NCBI GenBank assembly: GCA_040756735.1
Contig: JBFLYC010000005.1
Coordinates: 1 to 64,000 of the forward strand
Reading direction: 5' to 3'
DNA length: 64,000 bases
Source: JBFLYC01 sp040756735
Lineage (GTDB): Bacteria; Bacillota; DSM-16504; Desulfitibacterales; Desulfitibacteraceae
A program made the translations under genes and the position numbers. Shown in pieces: positions 33,918 to 42,492 of the stretch; position 1 is the first letter of the stretch, and the number at the start of each line of letters is the position of its first letter. The notes under the pieces are model-generated. The model worked only from the letters and a program-made list of their open reading frames with translations. It was not told where the DNA came from and ran no database searches.

Positions 33918-33933
33918 TGTTTCACGTGAAACA
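33918..33933. promoter_or_regulatory. parS site 2
   Basis: A second exact TGTTTCACGTGAAACA, 36 bp after the first, close to the start of the next gene. Confidence 0.97.
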
Positions 33934-33964
33934 ATTATAACTTTTGTTGGGAGTGTATTATTTT

Positions 33965-34969
33965 ATGAAGGAGTTTTTTAAAAGAAAGAATATAGAGATC
34001 AGCCTGAACAGGTATGGAGTTGATGTGTTGGCTTATATGGCTCAGGGGCTGTTTTCTTCTCTTATAGTTGGTCTCATTATAAAAGTAACAGGAGATAAGC
34101 TTGGTATTCCATGCTTGACTTCCATAGGGGAATTGGCAATGTCTTTAATGGGACCTGCAATAGGCGTTGCTGTTGCCTGGGGGCTTAAAGCTCCACTCCT
34201 TGTAATTTTTGCCTCTGTTATAACAGGGGCTGCGGGGGCTGCTAATGGTGGAGGGCCAGCTGGAGCTTTGATAGCATCACTGATTGGAGCCGAAATAGGC
34301 AAGATGGTTTCCAAGGAAACCAAAATTGATATTGTTGTTACTCCTGCAACCACCGTTATCACCGGGGTTGCGGTGGGAATGTTTTTGGGTCCCTCTATAG
34401 GCGGTTTGATGGTCTATCTAGGCACGTTGATTATGAGAGCCACTGAATTTGCTCCTATTACTATGGGAATAACCGTGTCGGTATTGATGGGAATGATCCT
34501 AACGCTGCCCATTAGCAGCGCAGCATTGGCAATTATGCTTGGGTTAGAGGGTGCAGCTGCTGGGGCTGCCACTGTAGGCTGTGCATGTCAGATGGTAGGT
34601 TTTGCAGTAGCCAGCTACAGGGACAATGGATGGGGAGGTCTTATTTCTCAAGGATTAGGGACCTCCATGCTGCAAATGCCCAATATAGTAAAAAACCCGT
34701 TGATCTGGATACCACCTATTTTTGCAAGTGGTGTTTTGGGGCCTGTGGCAACAACTATTCTACCCATGAATAATATAGCCATTGGAGCAGGAATGGGCAC
34801 CTCGGGTTTAGTCGGACAATTTGCAACCATTGAGGCAATGGGCTTGTCAAATACTGTAATCTTAAAGATTGGGTTAATGCACTTTCTTCTGCCTGCGCTG
34901 CTAACCCTTTTAGCGGCAGGTGTTTTAAAGAAAATGGACTGGATTAAGCCCGGTGACATGAAAATCTAG
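33965..34969 (+). CDS. PTS EIIC-like membrane protein (PTS_EIIC_2 family)
   Basis: About 334 residues, almost entirely hydrophobic, with roughly nine membrane segments rich in Gly and Ala (for example SLMGPAIGVAVAWGLKAPLL and GAAGAANGGGPAGALIASLI). The composition and GxxxG-rich helices match the PF13303 PTS_EIIC_2 family of single-gene transporters that lack EIIA and EIIB domains. No phosphorylation site is visible. The substrate is unknown. ATG 33965 follows GGGAG; the TTG at 33944 lacks a site. parS site 2 lies 32 bp upstream. Confidence 0.75.
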   Translation: MKEFFKRKNIEISLNRYGVDVLAYMAQGLFSSLIVGLIIKVTGDKLGIPCLTSIGELAMSLMGPAIGVAVAWGLKAPLLVIFASVITGAAGAANGGGPAGALIASLIGAEIGKMVSKETKIDIVVTPATTVITGVAVGMFLGPSIGGLMVYLGTLIMRATEFAPITMGITVSVLMGMILTLPISSAALAIMLGLEGAAAGAATVGCACQMVGFAVASYRDNGWGGLISQGLGTSMLQMPNIVKNPLIWIPPIFASGVLGPVATTILPMNNIAIGAGMGTSGLVGQFATIEAMGLSNTVILKIGLMHFLLPALLTLLAAGVLKKMDWIKPGDMKI

Positions 34970-35089
34970 CCGCAAACAACAGTTCGCCCTGGTTTTGTCC
35001 CATAATTTATGCTAAACTAATAAAGTATTTTATCAATGATTGGGGATGTTTTTGTATTCCCCTTCATTATTTGGGGAGGGAACAACCCT

Positions 35090-35791
35090 TTGTTGGGGAC
35101 TATTGTAAATGTAGTAGCAATTATAGTTGGCAGTGTAATAGGGTTGTTGTTCGGAGCAAGTTTTTCAAAAAGCATCCGGAGTATGGTGATGCAGGCCATC
35201 GCCTTAAGCGTTATGTTAATAGGCATTAAAATGGCTGTTGCTAGTGAACAACTAATAATTGTGTTGTTAAGTCTGGTATTTGGCGCTTGGACAGGGGAGC
35301 TTCTAAATATAGAAGGTGGCTTGGAGCGTATAGGTAAAAGAATTGAAGATAGTATTGGTAAAGCAGGACAAGGAAGTAACGTTGCCCAGGCTTTTGCAAC
35401 GGCGAGTCTGCTTTACTGTGTTGGCGCCATGGCAATAATGGGAGCCCTTGAAAGCGGATTAACGGGCAGCCACAGTACATTATATGCTAAATCTGTTATT
35501 GACGGCATCACATCAATAATGTTAACTACCACTTTAGGCATTGGAGTAATATTTTCGGCGATTCCTGTCTTCATTTATCAAGGACTGATCACTGTTACTG
35601 CATCGTGGATGCAGGACTTTTTAACCGAATCCATTATCATTGAGTTGAAAGCTGTAGGTGGATTAATAATTTTGGCGATAGGACTAAATATATTGAATAT
35701 CACAAAAGTCAAGGTAGGAAACCTTCTGCCGGCTATTATCTTTGTGGTTTTATTTATGATACTTGCAGGAAAATATCTTGTTTTTTTATAA
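35090..35791 (+). CDS. DUF554 integral membrane protein
   Basis: About 234 residues, 6-7 membrane helices. LGTIVNVVAIIVGSVIGLLF at the N terminus, AVASEQLIIVLLSLVFGAWT with GELLNIEGGLERIG, and FATASLLYCVGAMAIMGALE are typical of DUF554 (YdfK/YqgA). TTG 35090 follows GGGGAGGG by 9 bases and matches the family N terminus; the ATG at 35036 would add 18 unusual residues. Function unknown; a transport role is suspected for the family. Confidence 0.88.
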   Translation: MLGTIVNVVAIIVGSVIGLLFGASFSKSIRSMVMQAIALSVMLIGIKMAVASEQLIIVLLSLVFGAWTGELLNIEGGLERIGKRIEDSIGKAGQGSNVAQAFATASLLYCVGAMAIMGALESGLTGSHSTLYAKSVIDGITSIMLTTTLGIGVIFSAIPVFIYQGLITVTASWMQDFLTESIIIELKAVGGLIILAIGLNILNITKVKVGNLLPAIIFVVLFMILAGKYLVFL

Positions 35792-35872
35792 AATTTTAAG
35801 GATGAAAAAGGAAAATACACTAAATAAGTAGAATACTATTTGTTACAAGTTGATGGAGGGCTTAACAAAGAT

Positions 35873-36379
35873 ATGCTGGAAACAGTTATGGAAGCATTAA
35901 TTAATGAACCTTCGATTCATATTATCTTGACAGGGGGCTTGCTCGTATTATCTTTGATACTGGTGATCTGGTTGTTAGTCCTTAGTATTTCAAATAGCAG
36001 GCTCAGGAAAAAATATCAAGCCTTCATGAAGGGTGCAGATGGAGAAAGTATTGAAAAAAGAATTTCCGATTACATAGAAGCTATAGAAACTCAAAAACGA
36101 CATGTTGATAAGATCGATAAAAATCTTATGGATTTAAGGGCTCAGAGCCGTAAACATTTACAGAAAATAGGAATTGTGCGTTTCAGCGCCTTTTCTGGTG
36201 TAGGCAGCGATCTTAGCTTTGCTATTGCTGTTATGGATAGTGAAGGCAATGGTGTTGTGCTTAGTTCAATTTATGGACGGGATGATAATCGTATTTATGC
36301 CAAACCTTTAGAAAATGGTCAATCAAAATACAGATTAAGCGCTGAAGAGGAGATGGCCATTAAAAAAGCAATAGATTAA
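35873..36379 (+). CDS. DUF4446 family protein
   Basis: About 168 residues. One N-terminal membrane helix (IILTGGLLVLSLILVIWLLV), then a coiled-coil stretch (SIEKRISDYIEAIETQKRHV) and a conserved C-terminal domain with IGIVRFSAFSGVGSDLSFAI and SSIYGRDDNRIYAKPL. This matches DUF4446, common next to parAB in Clostridia. Function unknown. ATG 35873 lies 13 bases after GGAGGG; TTG 35840 has no site. The M23 peptidase gene follows after 12 bp. Confidence 0.85.
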   Translation: MLETVMEALINEPSIHIILTGGLLVLSLILVIWLLVLSISNSRLRKKYQAFMKGADGESIEKRISDYIEAIETQKRHVDKIDKNLMDLRAQSRKHLQKIGIVRFSAFSGVGSDLSFAIAVMDSEGNGVVLSSIYGRDDNRIYAKPLENGQSKYRLSAEEEMAIKKAID

Positions 36380-36391
36380 GGTGGTATTCTG

Positions 36392-37369
36392 ATGTTTACT
36401 TCAAAAAGTAAACTAAAGAAAAGAAAACATTTTACTGTAATGCTGGTGCATCATACACAAAAGAAGCCCCACCAATACAAAGTACCTTTTTGGTTGTTGG
36501 GATTTTCTGCACTTTTAGTTGTTTCTATTATTGCATCTGCAGCATATTTTATTATCGATTTTATCGATACGCGTTCAGAGCTGGAAAGGCTGCAGTATGT
36601 TGAAAAAATCAACAGTATACAATCTGATAAAATAGGCGAATTGTTAGAAAAGACAAGGAGTATGGAAGCCAAGATCTCAGAGATTGAAAGATTGGATAGA
36701 CAGGTTAGAGAGCTTGTTGGATTGGAAGCGGAAAAAGAAGAGCCTGTGTCTGGTCTTGAAAGCCCCATTTCCTTTCAGTCAGAACTTGTGCTTGCATTAT
36801 CAACGGCTCATAGAGGTGGGGTATCAAGGCAGCTGACTAGCAGATCTCCGGAGGTTACTTTAGAGCTTCTTGACCTTTTAGATAAGGATCTCGCTTTTCT
36901 TAATGAGGTGGCTGATGTGCAGCAGGAAAACTTATCTCAGCTTCAGCAAGAGGTGACAGAGCAATTAAATTACCTTGCTGCTTTACCTAATAAATGGCCT
37001 GTAAATGGTAGAATCACTTCCAAATTTGGCTGGCGCAAGTCGCCTTTTGGGACAGGCAGGAGGGAGTTTCACGATGGCCTTGATTTAGCTGCTTCCATGG
37101 GTACCCTAATAAGAGCTGCCGGTGATGGGAAAGTTACCTTCTCAGGTTGGGCGCCTGGTTACGGAAGAATGGTTGTGATATCTCATGGTTATGGTTATAC
37201 TAGTTACTATGCTCATAATTCGGCTAATCTGGTGAAAGTAGGAGACACTGTCAAAAAAGGGGATGGAATAGCTAGAGTAGGAACAAGTGGAAGAACCACT
37301 GGACCTCATGTGCATTTTATGATAGATCATAAGGGTAAACGGATCGACCCCTTAAATGTATTACAATAG
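36392..37369 (+). CDS. M23 family (LytM) metallopeptidase, membrane-anchored
   Basis: 325 residues. A basic cytoplasmic start is followed by one membrane helix (LLGFSALLVVSIIASAAYFI), a coiled coil (about 60-110 and 165-195), and a C-terminal LytM domain. Zn ligands are in FHDGLDLAASMGT and GPHVHFMIDH. It is a peptidoglycan endopeptidase or a divisome/sporulation-type activator. Overlaps the bactofilin region by a few bases (stop at 37369, next ATG 37383), so the pair is co-transcribed, as M23 peptidase-bactofilin pairs often are. Confidence 0.93.
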   Translation: MFTSKSKLKKRKHFTVMLVHHTQKKPHQYKVPFWLLGFSALLVVSIIASAAYFIIDFIDTRSELERLQYVEKINSIQSDKIGELLEKTRSMEAKISEIERLDRQVRELVGLEAEKEEPVSGLESPISFQSELVLALSTAHRGGVSRQLTSRSPEVTLELLDLLDKDLAFLNEVADVQQENLSQLQQEVTEQLNYLAALPNKWPVNGRITSKFGWRKSPFGTGRREFHDGLDLAASMGTLIRAAGDGKVTFSGWAPGYGRMVVISHGYGYTSYYAHNSANLVKVGDTVKKGDGIARVGTSGRTTGPHVHFMIDHKGKRIDPLNVLQ

Positions 37370-37382
37370 GAGGAATTCTGAG

Positions 37383-37757
37383 ATGTTCAAAAAGAAGGAA
37401 GCGGCTAACTTTGATAAAATAGATACGATTATCGGGAAGGGAACTGCTTTCCATGGGAATATCAAGGCAGAAGGAACTTTAAGGGTTGACGGAAAGATTG
37501 AAGGTGAAATAGAAAGCCAGGGCGATATTTTAATAGGCGAATCAGGTGTAGTAATCGGAGGAATTAAGGCAAGAAATATACTGGTTGCAGGTATTATTAA
37601 AGGTGATGTGGTAATCTCGGGTAGAATTGAAATAGCCTCATCTGGCAAATTAGAAGGTGATATTAATACAAGTTCTTTGATCATAGACGAAGGGGCGCTG
37701 TTTCAAGGTTCATGTCAGATGGTTAAAGCGTCTGTACAAGAAAAAAGAAATACTTAG
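37383..37757 (+). CDS. Bactofilin (polymer-forming cytoskeletal protein)
   Basis: About 124 residues. Repeating hydrophobic beta-helix strands (GTAFHGNIKAEGTLRVDGKI, then GEIESQGDILIGESGVVIGG and further repeats) define the bactofilin domain, with short charged ends. Such proteins form filaments that localise wall enzymes. AGGAGG before ATG 37383 decides the start. The neighbour encodes a LytM peptidase, a common partner. Confidence 0.93.
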   Translation: MFKKKEAANFDKIDTIIGKGTAFHGNIKAEGTLRVDGKIEGEIESQGDILIGESGVVIGGIKARNILVAGIIKGDVVISGRIEIASSGKLEGDINTSSLIIDEGALFQGSCQMVKASVQEKRNT

Positions 37758-37761
37758 AATA

Positions 37762-37786
37762 AATGGGGACAGAATGTCCCCATTTT
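37762..37786 (+). terminator. Terminator after bactofilin gene
   Basis: AATGGGGACA and TGTCCCCATT form a 10-bp stem with a 3-base loop, then TTAG. The sequence resembles the core of the dispersed GGGGACA repeat, which may be its source. Confidence 0.7.
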
Positions 37787-37927
37787 AGTATCCTCATATT
37801 TATATTTAATATAATTTAATATATTTAAAATGCTACTTTTTTGCACATCAAGGCCCCAAGTGCATAATCTGAATTCAGGAGAAAATTATTTCAAGAAATA
37901 AAGTAAAATGTCTTAGGGGAGTTGATC

Positions 37928-38758
37928 ATGAAAATGTGCACCAGTGGGCCAGGATGGGATGGAATAGTAGAGTTTCCAATGTCGGAACGTCAGCCAAAGC
38001 CTAGAAACATAGGCCAAACAATGGTAATTGACAAGGGGCTGGGGATTTTAGAGTTGACAGATATGTTAGAAACAGCGGGTCCTTATATAGATTATATAAA
38101 GCTTGGCTTTGGCACTTCGGCCCTGTATACAGGGGATATCTTGCATAAAAAAATTAATCTTGTTAGGTCCGTAGGAATTGATATTTATCCAGGAGGCACT
38201 TTCCTAGAAATTGCAGTGATGCAGGGTAAATTGGACCAATATTTAAAGAAGGCAAAATCCCTGGGCTATAGCTGTATAGAAGTATCTGACGGTACTATCA
38301 ATATGAGCAAACAAGTGAGAAAGTGCGCAATTGAGAAAGCTTTAGACCTTGGTTTCAAAGTTATCAGTGAAGTGGGTAAAAAGGATGTAAGGGATGAAAT
38401 CCCAAATACAGATATACTGGAACTGATTGGTTTGGACATTGAGTGGGGGGCAGAAAAAGTAATAGTGGAAGGCAGAGAATCTGGTAAAGGTGTGGTAATA
38501 TACGACGAAAAGGGTAAAATAAAAAACAAGGAACTAGAAGAAATAATTAGAGCGGTCCCTGACATTAACAGAATTATTTGGGAGGCGCCATATAAAAACC
38601 AGCAGCAAGAACTAATTATCAGATTAGGTTGTAATGTAAACTTAGGCAATATCCATCCCAGTGACATTTTAGCAGTTGAAGCATTAAGGGTTGGCCTGCG
38701 CGGTGATACCTTAAGAAATTATCTTCATTTAACCAACACAAAGGTTATGCCAAGTTAG
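37928..38758 (+). CDS. Phosphosulfolactate synthase family protein (ComA)
   Basis: 276 residues. Conserved blocks: MVIDKGLGILELTDML, YIDYIKLGFGTSALY, VGIDIYPGGTFLEIA and GYSCIEVSDGTINMS. ComA joins phosphoenolpyruvate and sulfite in coenzyme M synthesis in methanogens. Bacterial homologues such as YitD of Bacillus belong to sulfolactate synthesis in spores. ATG 37928 follows AGGGGAG. No ComB or ComC partner is nearby. The spore link is inference from YyaC close by. Confidence 0.88.
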   Translation: MKMCTSGPGWDGIVEFPMSERQPKPRNIGQTMVIDKGLGILELTDMLETAGPYIDYIKLGFGTSALYTGDILHKKINLVRSVGIDIYPGGTFLEIAVMQGKLDQYLKKAKSLGYSCIEVSDGTINMSKQVRKCAIEKALDLGFKVISEVGKKDVRDEIPNTDILELIGLDIEWGAEKVIVEGRESGKGVVIYDEKGKIKNKELEEIIRAVPDINRIIWEAPYKNQQQELIIRLGCNVNLGNIHPSDILAVEALRVGLRGDTLRNYLHLTNTKVMPS

Positions 38759-38829
38759 CAAGGACAAAAACCTTCCATTGTTAGACAGGATGAAGGGTTT
38801 TAAATAATTTTATAGGATGGAGGAGCAGC

Positions 38830-39489
38830 TTGACAACAATCCCAGGTCATCTTAACGACAAACTATCTATATATATTGGTATGTGTTATGATTTTTTATG
38901 TGAAATGGGCGCCCTTGAACACAGCCAACGGCATGCCGCCATTGTCGCAGAAAGAACCAGACAAATCCTTTCACAATTAAAATATGATCAAAGAACATGT
39001 GAATTGGGAGAAATTGCAGGGTACTTGCATGATCTGGGAAACCTGATTAACAGGTATGAACATGGAAGAGCAGGAGCATTTTTGATTCTACCTTTTTTAC
39101 AGGAAATGCAGTTGACCCATGAAGAAGTGAGTATGGTATTAGGAGCAGTTGGCAATCACGAGGAAAACAGCGGGGGGTATTCTGTCAACCCTATTTCTGC
39201 TGCTGTTATGATAGCTGATAAATCGGATGTAGCTAGGGAGCGGGTCCGCAAGCAGGATATAGCAGCCTTTAAGCCTAGAGATAGGGTCAACTTTGCTGTT
39301 GAAAAAACATGGCTTCAAGTAGATGAGGAAAAAAAGAATATCACCCTAAATATTATAATCAATCAAGACATATCTTCTGTCATGGAATATTTTGAGATAT
39401 TTCTAACTAAAATGATGCTTTGCCGTAGAGCTGCAGAACATCTAAATTGTACTTTTGAGCTTGTCATAAACGATTCAAGGGTACTATAA
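38830..39489 (+). CDS. HD-domain phosphohydrolase
   Basis: 219 residues. An HD domain with His in LEHSQRHAAIVAERT, the His-Asp pair in IAGYLHDLGNLINR, and later NHEENSGG and IADKSDVARERVRK. This matches HD-type metal-dependent phosphohydrolases; the substrate is unknown. TTG 38830 follows GGAGG at normal spacing. Convergent with yyaC, with a shared terminator between. Confidence 0.85.
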   Translation: MTTIPGHLNDKLSIYIGMCYDFLCEMGALEHSQRHAAIVAERTRQILSQLKYDQRTCELGEIAGYLHDLGNLINRYEHGRAGAFLILPFLQEMQLTHEEVSMVLGAVGNHEENSGGYSVNPISAAVMIADKSDVARERVRKQDIAAFKPRDRVNFAVEKTWLQVDEEKKNITLNIIINQDISSVMEYFEIFLTKMMLCRRAAEHLNCTFELVINDSRVL

Positions 39490-39498
39490 AAAGAGTTA

Positions 39499-39525
39499 AA
39501 AGGCGCCTAATGTGAAGGCGCCTTT
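39499..39525. terminator. Bidirectional terminator between the HD gene and yyaC
   Basis: AAAGGCGCC and GGCGCCTTT form a 9-bp perfect stem. The right arm lies inside the 3' end of yyaC, so the gene's last codons are part of its own terminator. Confidence 0.75.
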
Positions 39526-40133
39526 AGTTTTTCTAAGTGTAGTTTTCTGCTGGTTTTATACAATGCCTCTGAAATTGATTTGGCAAGTTTCATAACAAGG
39601 CTAAGGCGGGTATTTTGCAGGACTAGGTATTCAAGGTAGCCGCCAACATTTACTATTCCTATAAAATGGATGTGCCCAATTGAAGGTAAATCTTTGTTCA
39701 CCCCAGCCCCAGGTTTTAAAGGGCCAATGCCTAGATTAATATTACCTACATTTTGCGATTTGCCCAGACTTGCATCCACTGCAATTACAATGGGATTAAT
39801 GTGTTTATGAAAGATACTTTTTGCATGATCAGCAAGGTTTACAGCATGAACTGGATTGTCAAGAGTTCCCAATATATCAACTTCTGGTATGAGGGCCTGT
39901 TTTTCTGTAAGCAAAGATCCCACAAGGGGTCCCAAACTATCACCTGTGGATCTGTCTGTTCCAATGGCTACTATCACAACCGGTCTTTGTAATTGGGGGT
40001 CCATGCTTTTAATATATTCAAATAGCTGTTCTGACATTTTGTATGATATATTATGCTCCCTGATATTAAATGATACTTTATGGGGAGATTCGGAACAATC
40101 TTTCCTGAGCAGGTCGTGCAATAAAGTTGTCAT
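39507..40133 (-). CDS. yyaC: YyaC family sporulation protein (DUF1256)
   Basis: 208 residues with VVIVAIGTDRSTGDSLGPLV, then VVPEVDILGTLDNPVHAVNL-like text (IPEVDILGTLDNPVHAV) and IVAVDASLGKSQNVG-like text (PIVIAVDASLGKSQNVG). This is the DUF1256/YyaC family, related to hydrogenase maturation and GPR spore proteases and specific to spore formers. It is one of the clearest signs that this organism sporulates. Convergent with the HD gene. Confidence 0.9.
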   Translation of the reverse strand: MTTLLHDLLRKDCSESPHKVSFNIREHNISYKMSEQLFEYIKSMDPQLQRPVVIVAIGTDRSTGDSLGPLVGSLLTEKQALIPEVDILGTLDNPVHAVNLADHAKSIFHKHINPIVIAVDASLGKSQNVGNINLGIGPLKPGAGVNKDLPSIGHIHFIGIVNVGGYLEYLVLQNTRLSLVMKLAKSISEALYKTSRKLHLEKLKAPSH

Positions 40134-40241
40134 GAATTACCCTCCCTGGTGACTACAATTATATAACTATATAACTAAAGTATATGTAGATGCTTCCATT
40201 TTTATACAGCCAAGAAAGTAATTTAGCGGGGAGGTATTAAT

Positions 40242-41282
40242 GTGGTCAAGAGAAAAACAATTTTTCAAATTGCAGCAACATATGTGGGTTCAATTGTTGG
40301 CGCCGGTTTTGCTTCGGGTCAGGAACTGCTGCAATTTTTTGTGGTATTTTCTGCCAAGGGACAGATAGGGATCTTGGTTGCAGGAATATTCTTTGCCATA
40401 TTAGGTTATCTTATAGCAAAAATCGTCATTACTTATAAAATTCTCGGGTATCAGTTATTTTTACATAATATACTTGGGAAAAAACTGGGTACAATAATTG
40501 ATATATGGATTGGCATAACGACTTTTTTAACCATTAGTATCATGTTGGCTGGTTGTGCCACTGTTTTATATCAATATTATTCTTTAAACTATTTATTAGG
40601 ATTGCTGGTTAGTGGAATGTTGATGCTATTTACGTTATTAAAAGGAGAGGGCGGTGTACTAGGTATAAATTCTCTGCTAATACCCATGCTAATTGTAATT
40701 ACTGTAGTGATAAGCATCATGAGCTTTTTCGCGGGTACAGGTGAGGTATTTGCTGCTGATAATAATTCGTTGATAGGTAGGCAGTGGCTGAAGTCAACTA
40801 TACTTTATGTTGCGTATAACATTGTGATTAGCCTGTTAATATTAAGTTCAATTAATAGCATAAAACTTAATGATGGACTAATGGGAACCATTTTAGGCGG
40901 CTTTGTATTAGGAGGTATAGGTTTGATAATGATCAGCGCGATGCTTCCTCATAGTCCAGAAATCCTGTCAGTGGAGATGCCCATGCTTTTTCTAGCAGAT
41001 AAGGTGCATAAGACAGCTGTATGGTTTTATACCCCTGTACTTCTTATGGCAATGCTTACCACTGCCGTGGCCAATGGTTATGGTTTAATTGCAAGACTTA
41101 AGGATATTGCTGTGATGTCTTATCCACAATTAGCTGTTGTCTTGGTAATCATGTCAATCCCAGTCGCCCTGTTAGGCTTTGGAAGTCTTATAAGTCATTT
41201 ATACCCTGTATTTGGCTATATAGGATTGGTATTGCTCTGCGGTATATTGTATAAATCTATTGTTGGCAAATTATACCTTTAA
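40242..41282 (+). CDS. YkvI-like membrane transporter
   Basis: 346 residues with about ten membrane helices. The N terminus (IFQIAATYVGSIVGAGFASG, then QELLQFF) carries the GxGFASGQE signature of the YkvI family, distantly related to APC/LeuT amino-acid transporters. Start GTG 40242 after GGGGAGG; the overlapping ATG is out of frame. The substrate is unknown. Confidence 0.85.
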   Translation: MVKRKTIFQIAATYVGSIVGAGFASGQELLQFFVVFSAKGQIGILVAGIFFAILGYLIAKIVITYKILGYQLFLHNILGKKLGTIIDIWIGITTFLTISIMLAGCATVLYQYYSLNYLLGLLVSGMLMLFTLLKGEGGVLGINSLLIPMLIVITVVISIMSFFAGTGEVFAADNNSLIGRQWLKSTILYVAYNIVISLLILSSINSIKLNDGLMGTILGGFVLGGIGLIMISAMLPHSPEILSVEMPMLFLADKVHKTAVWFYTPVLLMAMLTTAVANGYGLIARLKDIAVMSYPQLAVVLVIMSIPVALLGFGSLISHLYPVFGYIGLVLLCGILYKSIVGKLYL

Positions 41283-41371
41283 CACCAAATTAGCAGTTTA
41301 GCAGGAAATATTTTATTTGCATAGAAAGTATATTTTAATGCCGCTTCTTTAAAAGGTTAGGGAGGAAGGAC

Positions 41372-42373
41372 ATGCTAAAAAAATTTGCCGTATTTTCCAT
41401 GATAACTGTCTTGTTGTTAATACAAATAGGGTGTGGACAAGCTAAACAAGGAAAAGATGCAAGCAAAAATGCAGATACAGGTTCCACTCCAGTGGAGAAA
41501 CGACCGCTAATTTTAAGTAATGAAAAGGATGCTGTTTTGGTTTACTTTGCCAGCGAAAATGGAAAATACTTAGTTCCAGTAACTTTACCCATGAAACCCA
41601 CCAAAGAAGCAGCAAAAGTTGCTGTAGAAAAAATTTTAGCTGGCCCAGGTGACTGGCTGTTAAAGGATACTGTGCCAGAAGACACAAAGTTAAGGGACAT
41701 ATATATAAGGAGCAACATAGCATATATTGACTTGACCAGGCACTTTCTAAATCAGGATAGTTATGAAGCAGTTGAACTAGCGGTTAAATCCTTGGCTTTA
41801 ACACTGGCAGAGTTTCCGGAAGTCAATGGAGTACAGTTGTTAATTGAAGGGCGGGTGGAAAGTGAAATACATGGATATAGCCTGGACAGTGTTCTATATC
41901 GTCCTAAGTTGATTAATTCTTTTGAGCCCATAAGCAATGACCAGGAGGCAATTACTGTTTATTATGCAGATCCTAATGCCCTATACCTTATACCTGTCAA
42001 TTATGGTATAAAAACAAAAGCTGCGGTTTCTGAAAAAACTGATAAGGCGCTAAAGTTACTGGTGAAAGGTCCGCCTTTAAACAGTGATCTTGTAAAAACA
42101 ATTTGGACTGGGACAAAAATTCGAAATCTGGAATATGATGCAGATAAACAGTTGGTTACCATAGATTTCAGCAAAGAGATAATTGGCTATGGAGGAGGAT
42201 CTGCAGCTGAAGTGCTGCTTGTAAACTCTTTAGTTTATACCCTTACTTCAATTGAGGGGGTAGATTTTGTTCAGATTCTGATAGAAGGGAAAAGCGTTGA
42301 ACATCTGCCTGAAGGCTGGGATATCTCTAAACCAATGAGCAGGCCGGAACATATAAATTTCATCAGTCCTTGA
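41372..42373 (+). CDS. GerMN-domain lipoprotein
   Basis: 333 residues. A lipoprotein signal peptide (LKKFAVFSMITVLLLIQIGC) with cleavage before Cys-21. Two GerMN domains follow (about 50-165 and 185-325); repeated elements are VYFASENGKYLVPVT and VYYADPNALYLIPVN, each followed by a killing-pattern of KxLxGP and IDFSKE-type strands. GerM of Bacillus acts in spore peptidoglycan and germination. The protein is exported and lipid-anchored. Confidence 0.88.
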   Translation: MLKKFAVFSMITVLLLIQIGCGQAKQGKDASKNADTGSTPVEKRPLILSNEKDAVLVYFASENGKYLVPVTLPMKPTKEAAKVAVEKILAGPGDWLLKDTVPEDTKLRDIYIRSNIAYIDLTRHFLNQDSYEAVELAVKSLALTLAEFPEVNGVQLLIEGRVESEIHGYSLDSVLYRPKLINSFEPISNDQEAITVYYADPNALYLIPVNYGIKTKAAVSEKTDKALKLLVKGPPLNSDLVKTIWTGTKIRNLEYDADKQLVTIDFSKEIIGYGGGSAAEVLLVNSLVYTLTSIEGVDFVQILIEGKSVEHLPEGWDISKPMSRPEHINFISP

Positions 42374-42492
42374 TTTAACAAGGAAAATAGTCATGATTAG
42401 AAGGCTTCGATATGAAGTCTTTTTTCTTGGTATAATTCTTTCTTATGTGTTATGATGAGTTCATTGCTACTAGTATGAGGTGGTAACGAGAA

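Noticed and set aside
34042..34362. Minus-strand ORF inside the PTS EIIC-like gene
   Set aside because: It is produced by the Gly/Ala-rich codons of the sense gene; no independent signal.
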